Source: Anomaloglossus baeobatrachus
Taxonomy: Eukaryota > Chordata > Amphibia > Anura > Aromobatidae
Assembly (NCBI RefSeq): GCF_048569485.1
Contig: NC_134357.1
Location: 67,699,198 to 67,763,197, forward strand
Length of the DNA stretch: 64,000 bases
Reading direction: 5' to 3'
Shown: positions 59,845 to 64,000 of the stretch, piece after piece
Layout of the letters: each line of letters starts with the position of its first letter
How positions within the stretch are numbered: the stretch's first letter is position 1
Program-made: the position numbers and the translations under genes
Notes under the pieces: model-generated
What the model saw: the letters and a program-made list of their open reading frames with translations, nothing else
Told to the model about the DNA's origin: nothing
Database searches by the model: none

Positions 59845-61496
59845 AAGTTAGGTCCAGAAATATTTGGACAGTGACACAATTTTCGCGAGTTGGGCTCTGC
59901 ATGCCACCACATTGGATTTGAAATGAAACCTCTACAACAGAATTCAAGTGCGGATTGTAACGTTTAATTTGAAGGTTTGAACAAAAATATCTTATAGAAA
60001 TTGTAGGAATTGTACACATTTCTTTACAAACACTCCACATTTTAGGAGGTCAAAAGTAATTGGACAAATAAACCAAACCCCAAAAAAAAATTTTTATTTT
60101 CAATATTTTGTTGCGAATCCTTTGGAGGCAATCACTGCCTTAAGTCTGGAACCCATGGACATCACCAAATGCTGGGTTTCCTCCTTCTTAATGCTTTGCC
60201 AGGCCTTTACAGCCGCAGCCTTTAGGTCTTGCTTGTTTGTGGGTCTTTCCGTCTTAAGTCTGGATTTGAGCAAGTGAAATGCATGCTCAATTGGGTTAAG
60301 ATCTGGTGATTGACTTGGCCATTGCAGAATGTTCCACTTTTTTGCACTCATGAACTCCTGGGTAGCTTTGGCTGTATGCTTGGGGTCATTGTCCATCTGT
60401 ACTATGAAGCGCCGTCCGATCAACTTTGCGGCATTTGGCTGAATCTGGGCTGAAAGTATATCCCGGTACACTTCAGAATTCATCCGGCTACTCTTATCTG
60501 CTGTTATGTCATCAATAAACACAAGTGACCCAGTGCCATTGAAAGCCATGCATGCCCATGCCATCACGTTGCCTCCACCATGTTTTACAGAGGATGTGGT
60601 GTGCCTTGGATCATGTGCCGTTCCCTTTCTTCTCCAAACTTTTTTCTTCCCATCATTCTGGTACAGGTTGATCTTGGTCTCATCTGTCCATAGAATACTT
60701 TTCCAGAACTGAGCTGGCTTCATGAGGTGTTTTTCAGCTAATTTAACTCTGGCCTGTCTATTTTTGGAATTGATGAATGGTTTGCATCTAGATGTGAACC
60801 CTTTGTATTTACTTTCATGGAGTCTTCTCTTTACTGTTGACTTAGAGACAGATACACCTACTTCACTGAGAGTGTTCTGGACTTCAGTTGATGTTGTGAA
60901 CGGGTTCTTCTTCACCAAAGAAAGTATGCGGCGATCATCTACCACTGTTGTCATCCGTGGATGCCCAGGCCTTTTTGAGTTCCCAAGCTCACCAGTCAAT
61001 TCCTTTTTTCTCAGAATGTACCCGACTGTTGATTTTGCTACTCCAAGCATGTCTGCTATCTCTCTGATGGATTTTTTCTTTTTTTTCAGCCTCAGGATGT
61101 TCTGCTTCACCTCAATTGAGAGTTCCTTAGACCGCATGTTGTCTGGTCACAGCAACAGCTTCCAAATGCAAAACCACACACCTGTAATCAACCCCAGACC
61201 TTTTAACTACTTCATTGCTTACAGGTTAACGAAGGAGACGCCTTCAGAGTTAATTGCAGCCCTTAGAGTCCCTTGTCCAATTACTTTTGGTCCCTTGAAA
61301 AAGAGGAGGCTATGCATTACCGAGCTATGATTCCTAAACCCTTTCTCCGATTTGGATGTGAAAACTCTCATATTGCAGCTGGGAGTGTGCACTTTCAGCC
61401 CATATTATATATATAATTGTATTTCTGAACATGTTTTTGTAAACAGCTAAAATAACAAAACTTGTGTCACTGTCCAAATATTTCTGGACCTAACTG
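59845..61496 (-). mobile_element. Tc1-like transposon 1, copy B (structurally complete)
   Basis: 1652 bp, same ends and TA target as at 33156. Both inverted ends and an uninterrupted transposase are present. Confidence 0.93.
60100..61137 (-). CDS. Tc1 transposase, intact 345 aa
   Basis: This is the full family length. Residues ~23-40 (SIREIADMLGVAKSTV) form the first helix-turn-helix, KRPGHPRM (~55-62) is the GRPR-like hook, and a second helix-turn-helix lies around 70-110. The catalytic triad is Asp152 (WTDET), Asp249 (QMDND) and Glu284 (NPIEH), with 34 residues between the last two, i.e. DD34E. HGGGNVMAW (186-194) is the usual Gly-rich block. The enzyme would bind the inverted ends and move the element into TA sites. 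The frame is open, but activity is not shown. A run of five lysines at 18-22 may serve nuclear import. The start at 61137 matches the family start. Confidence 0.93.
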   Translation of the reverse strand: MRSKELSIEVKQNILRLKKKKKSIREIADMLGVAKSTVGYILRKKELTGELGNSKRPGHPRMTTVVDDRRILSLVKKNPFTTSTEVQNTLSEVGVSVSKSTVKRRLHESKYKGFTSRCKPFINSKNRQARVKLAEKHLMKPAQFWKSILWTDETKINLYQNDGKKKVWRRKGTAHDPRHTTSSVKHGGGNVMAWACMAFNGTGSLVFIDDITADKSSRMNSEVYRDILSAQIQPNAAKLIGRRFIVQMDNDPKHTAKATQEFMSAKKWNILQWPSQSPDLNPIEHAFHLLKSRLKTERPTNKQDLKAAAVKAWQSIKKEETQHLVMSMGSRLKAVIASKGFATKY

Positions 61497-62006
61497 TATA
61501 TTTAAAACTGGTCAAACATTCAGGACACCCTTGCTTGCTGCCAGGTCCGGCTTCAGGTCTTCGTGGGCCCGGGCAAAAAAAGTCTCAGTCTCATGCACAC
61601 ACAGACACGCAGATACACAGATACGTACACATGCAGGAATACATACATATTTGAAGACAAAGTCACAACAAATATATATATATTATCAACACATATCTCA
61701 AAATATGAGCCATTAATGTAAACACCGAACCAGCCAAGGTAGGACGGGAAGGGTGTCAGCACTACTCATAGTACTAATCAAACACAGGAGGAAAAGAGTA
61801 AAGTGCAAAATCAATACTTTATTAGGACTGACACAACAAGAAAAAAATTTAAAAGAGGTATACTACCAGACCAATAGGGATAAAATTACAATAGTCCCAT
61901 TATCATGACAGTTTGCAATCCATATATTACATAAACGTCAGACCAGCAGTGGTAAAATAACAATTTAGAGTTACATGGTAAGTGGAATAGCTTATTACAA
62001 GGCACA

Positions 62007-62297
62007 GAATGGGGTTCGCTTCTCTTACCTAAAGTGCAAGTTGAGGATGAAAGGATCCATAGTGTGCCTAAGGTGCCAGCAACCCAGATACAGTCCCTTT
62101 AGCGAGTGGATTCCCTAATAAACGCCCAAGATCTCCATCCGACGCGCGTTTCGCGGGTGGGTTTAGCTTTTTCAAGGTGGGGAGCCTTAGGCTTAGACTC
62201 GCTAAAGGGACTGTATCTGGGTTGCTGACACCTTAGGCACACTGTGGATCCTTTCATCCTGCACTTGCACTTTAGGTAAGAGAAACGAACCCCACTC
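62007..62297. repeat. 101-bp inverted repeat with degenerate hammerhead-like loop, copy B
   Basis: Same as 35318-35608 by eye. The preceding 61676-62006 shows the same AATAAAG-bearing flank on the minus strand. Confidence 0.6.
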
Positions 62298-63141
62298 TTT
62301 CCAGGACTGTCTCTTTCCTCGTCTGTCTCTTTCCTCATCTGTCTCTTTGCCCGTCTGTCTCTTTGCCCGTCTGTCTCTTTCCAGGGCTGTCTCTTTCTCC
62401 GTCTGTGTCTTTCCCTGTCTGTCTCTTTCCAGGGCCTTCTCTTTTCAGGGCTGTCTCTTTGTCCAGCTGACTCTTTCCAGGACTGTCTCTTTCCTGGACT
62501 GTCTCTTTCCCCAGCTGTCTGTTTCCCTGGCTGTCTATTTGCCCGTCTGTTCCTTTCCAGGGCTGTCTCTTTCCAGGGTTGTATTTTTCACTGTCTGTCT
62601 CTTTCCCCGTCTGTCTATTTGCCCAGCTGACTCTTTCCAGGACTGTCTCTTTCCTCGTCTGTCTCTTTCCTCGTCTGTCTCTTTCCCCATCTGTCTCTTT
62701 GCCCGTCTGTCTCTTTGCCCGTCTGTCTCTTTCCAGGGCTGTCTCTTTCCAGGGCTGTCTCTTTCTCCGTCTGTGTCTTCCCCTGTCTGTTTCTTTCCAG
62801 GGCTCTCTCTTTCCAGGGCTGTCTCTTTGCCCGGCTGACTCTTTCCAGGGCTGTCTCTTTTCAGGGCTGTCTCTTTCCCCTTCTGTCTCTTTCCCCGTCT
62901 GTCTCTTTCCCTGTCTGTCTCTTTCCCTGTCTGTCTCTTTCCCTGTCTGTCTCTTTCCCTGTCTGTCTCTTTGCCCATCTGTCTCTTTGCCCGTATGTCA
63001 CTTTGCCCATCTGTCTCTTTGCGCATCTGTCCCTTTCCAGGGCTGTCTCTTTCCAGGGCTGTCTCTTTCCCTGTCTGTCTGTCTGTTTCCCCATCTGTCT
63101 CTGTCTGTGTCTCTGTCTGTCTGTCTTTTTCTATCTCTCTA
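62298..63141. repeat. CT-rich VNTR, copy B
   Basis: Same theme as 35609-36440 with small differences in unit number and order. The stretch 63142-63440 repeats the unassigned sequence of copy A. Confidence 0.9.
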
Positions 63142-63450
63142 TCCATCTCTCGACCGACATCATATTACCTCACACATAAGCTTCAACTAACAGTTTATTT
63201 TGTTCCTATAGCAACCACCGACAGTTGCTATTAATAACCTATATCTCCCACCTCCATTCAGTTTAATGGCGGCAGGATTTTAGAGACTAACTGTAAAGCA
63301 CGGGATTAAACTTTTCTGTCAAAACATAGTCTACGACGCTCCCTGGGTCACATGGGGTGTCTGTGCAAAATTTTGTGATTGTAAATGCGACGGTGCGGAT
63401 TCCTGTGGCGGACATACATACATACATACACACACACATACACTCAGCTT

Positions 63451-63454
<4 letters not shown>

Positions 63455-63500
<46 letters not shown>
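63455..63500. repeat. (TA)n microsatellite, copy B
   Basis: TA repeat directly before Tc1 transposon 2. Confidence 0.9.
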
Positions 63501-63503
<3 letters not shown>

Positions 63504-63504
63504 A

Positions 63505-64000
63505 CAGACCAAACGTTTGGACACAACTTCTTATTCAAAGAGTTTTCTTTATTTTCATGACTCTGAAAATTTTAGATTCACATTGAAGGCATCAAAACTA
63601 TGAATTAATGTGGAATGAAATAACAAAAAAGTGTGAAACAACTGAAAATATGTCTTATATTCTAGGTTCTTCAAAGTAGCCACCTTTTGCTTTGATTACT
63701 GCTTTGCACACTCATGGTAATCTATTGATTAGCTTCAAGAGGTAGTCACCGGAAATGGTTTTCACTTCACAGGTGTGCCCTGTCAGGTTTAATAAGTTTA
63801 ATAAGTGGGATTTCTTGCTTTTTAAATGGGGTTGGGACCATCAGTTGTTTTGTGCAGAAGTCTGTTGGATACACAGATGATAGTCCTACTGAATAGACTG
63901 TTAAAATTTGTATTATGTATTTGTATTATGAAAAAGGAGAGGCCATCATTACTTTAAGAAATGAAGGTCAGTTAGTCCGAAAAATTGGGAAAACTTTGAA
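63505..64000 (+). mobile_element. Tc1-like transposon 2, copy B (cut by window end)
   Basis: It has the same left end as at 36798 and the start of the transposase region. The window ends inside it. Confidence 0.88.

Larger units (their letters stand above)
57341..61675 (+). repeat. Inner tandem unit U4' (copy B)
   Basis: It matches U4 of copy A but keeps the ~570 bp that U4 lost. It carries Tc1 transposon 1. Nothing new is recognised in 58341-59399 or 59478-59842. Confidence 0.82.
40074..64000. repeat. Tandem segmental duplication, copy B (cut by window end)
   Basis: This repeats copy A from its first base. It ends inside the second Tc1 element, so the MITEs that close copy A are not reached. 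Relative to copy A it lacks two inner units and the hAT. It gains a Gmr1-like LTR element and a foldback element with a hammerhead-like core, and it has lost 883 bp of one palindromic DNA transposon. Confidence 0.9.

Overview
The window looks like amphibian (probably frog or toad) nuclear DNA; this is inferred from its repeats. It has an AT-rich background, many cut-and-paste DNA elements (hAT, PIF/Harbinger, piggyBac-type, Tc1), LTR fossils, a hammerhead-type ribozyme motif and one host gene cut into very small exons. There are no rRNA, tRNA or CRISPR features, and most long open frames are accidental readings of minisatellites and transposons.

Layout. The window is a near-identical tandem duplication. 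Base 1 matches base 40074, so copy A is 1-40073 and copy B starts at 40074 and runs off the end. Each copy starts with a module (U0) holding a two-exon CUB domain and Ser/Thr/Pro linker exons, with piggyBac-type and Harbinger-type elements inserted downstream. An inner array of ~5.7-kb units follows, each with a Thr-rich linker exon, usually a 15-nt Ser/Thr microexon, a decayed CUB half-exon, a LINE fragment, an LTR fossil and two minisatellites. Copy A has four units (U1 7356, U2 13153, U3 18889, U4 31220); copy B has two (U1' 46548, U4' 57341). A shared tail carries an intact or broken Tc1, an inverted repeat, a CT-rich VNTR, a second Tc1, a MITE and a Harbinger-type MITE.

The host gene lies on the + strand. 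Exons 429-555 and 705-910 join with matching phase to give a complete ~110-residue CUB domain with four cysteines, of the kind seen in DMBT1/CUZD1-like secreted or membrane glycoproteins. The linker exons are all phase 1-1, so any number of them can be added or lost without breaking the frame. The locus therefore looks like an expanding mucin-like/CUB array of an extracellular protein.

Unit-specific insertions separate the copies. A 6.6-kb hAT sits in U3. U1' carries a ~5.1-kb Gmr1-like Ty3/gypsy fossil (integrase before reverse transcriptase) and a 952-bp element made of two perfect 393-bp inverted arms around a hammerhead-like core, flanked by a 16-bp target duplication. Paralogous empty sites confirm the ends of most insertions.
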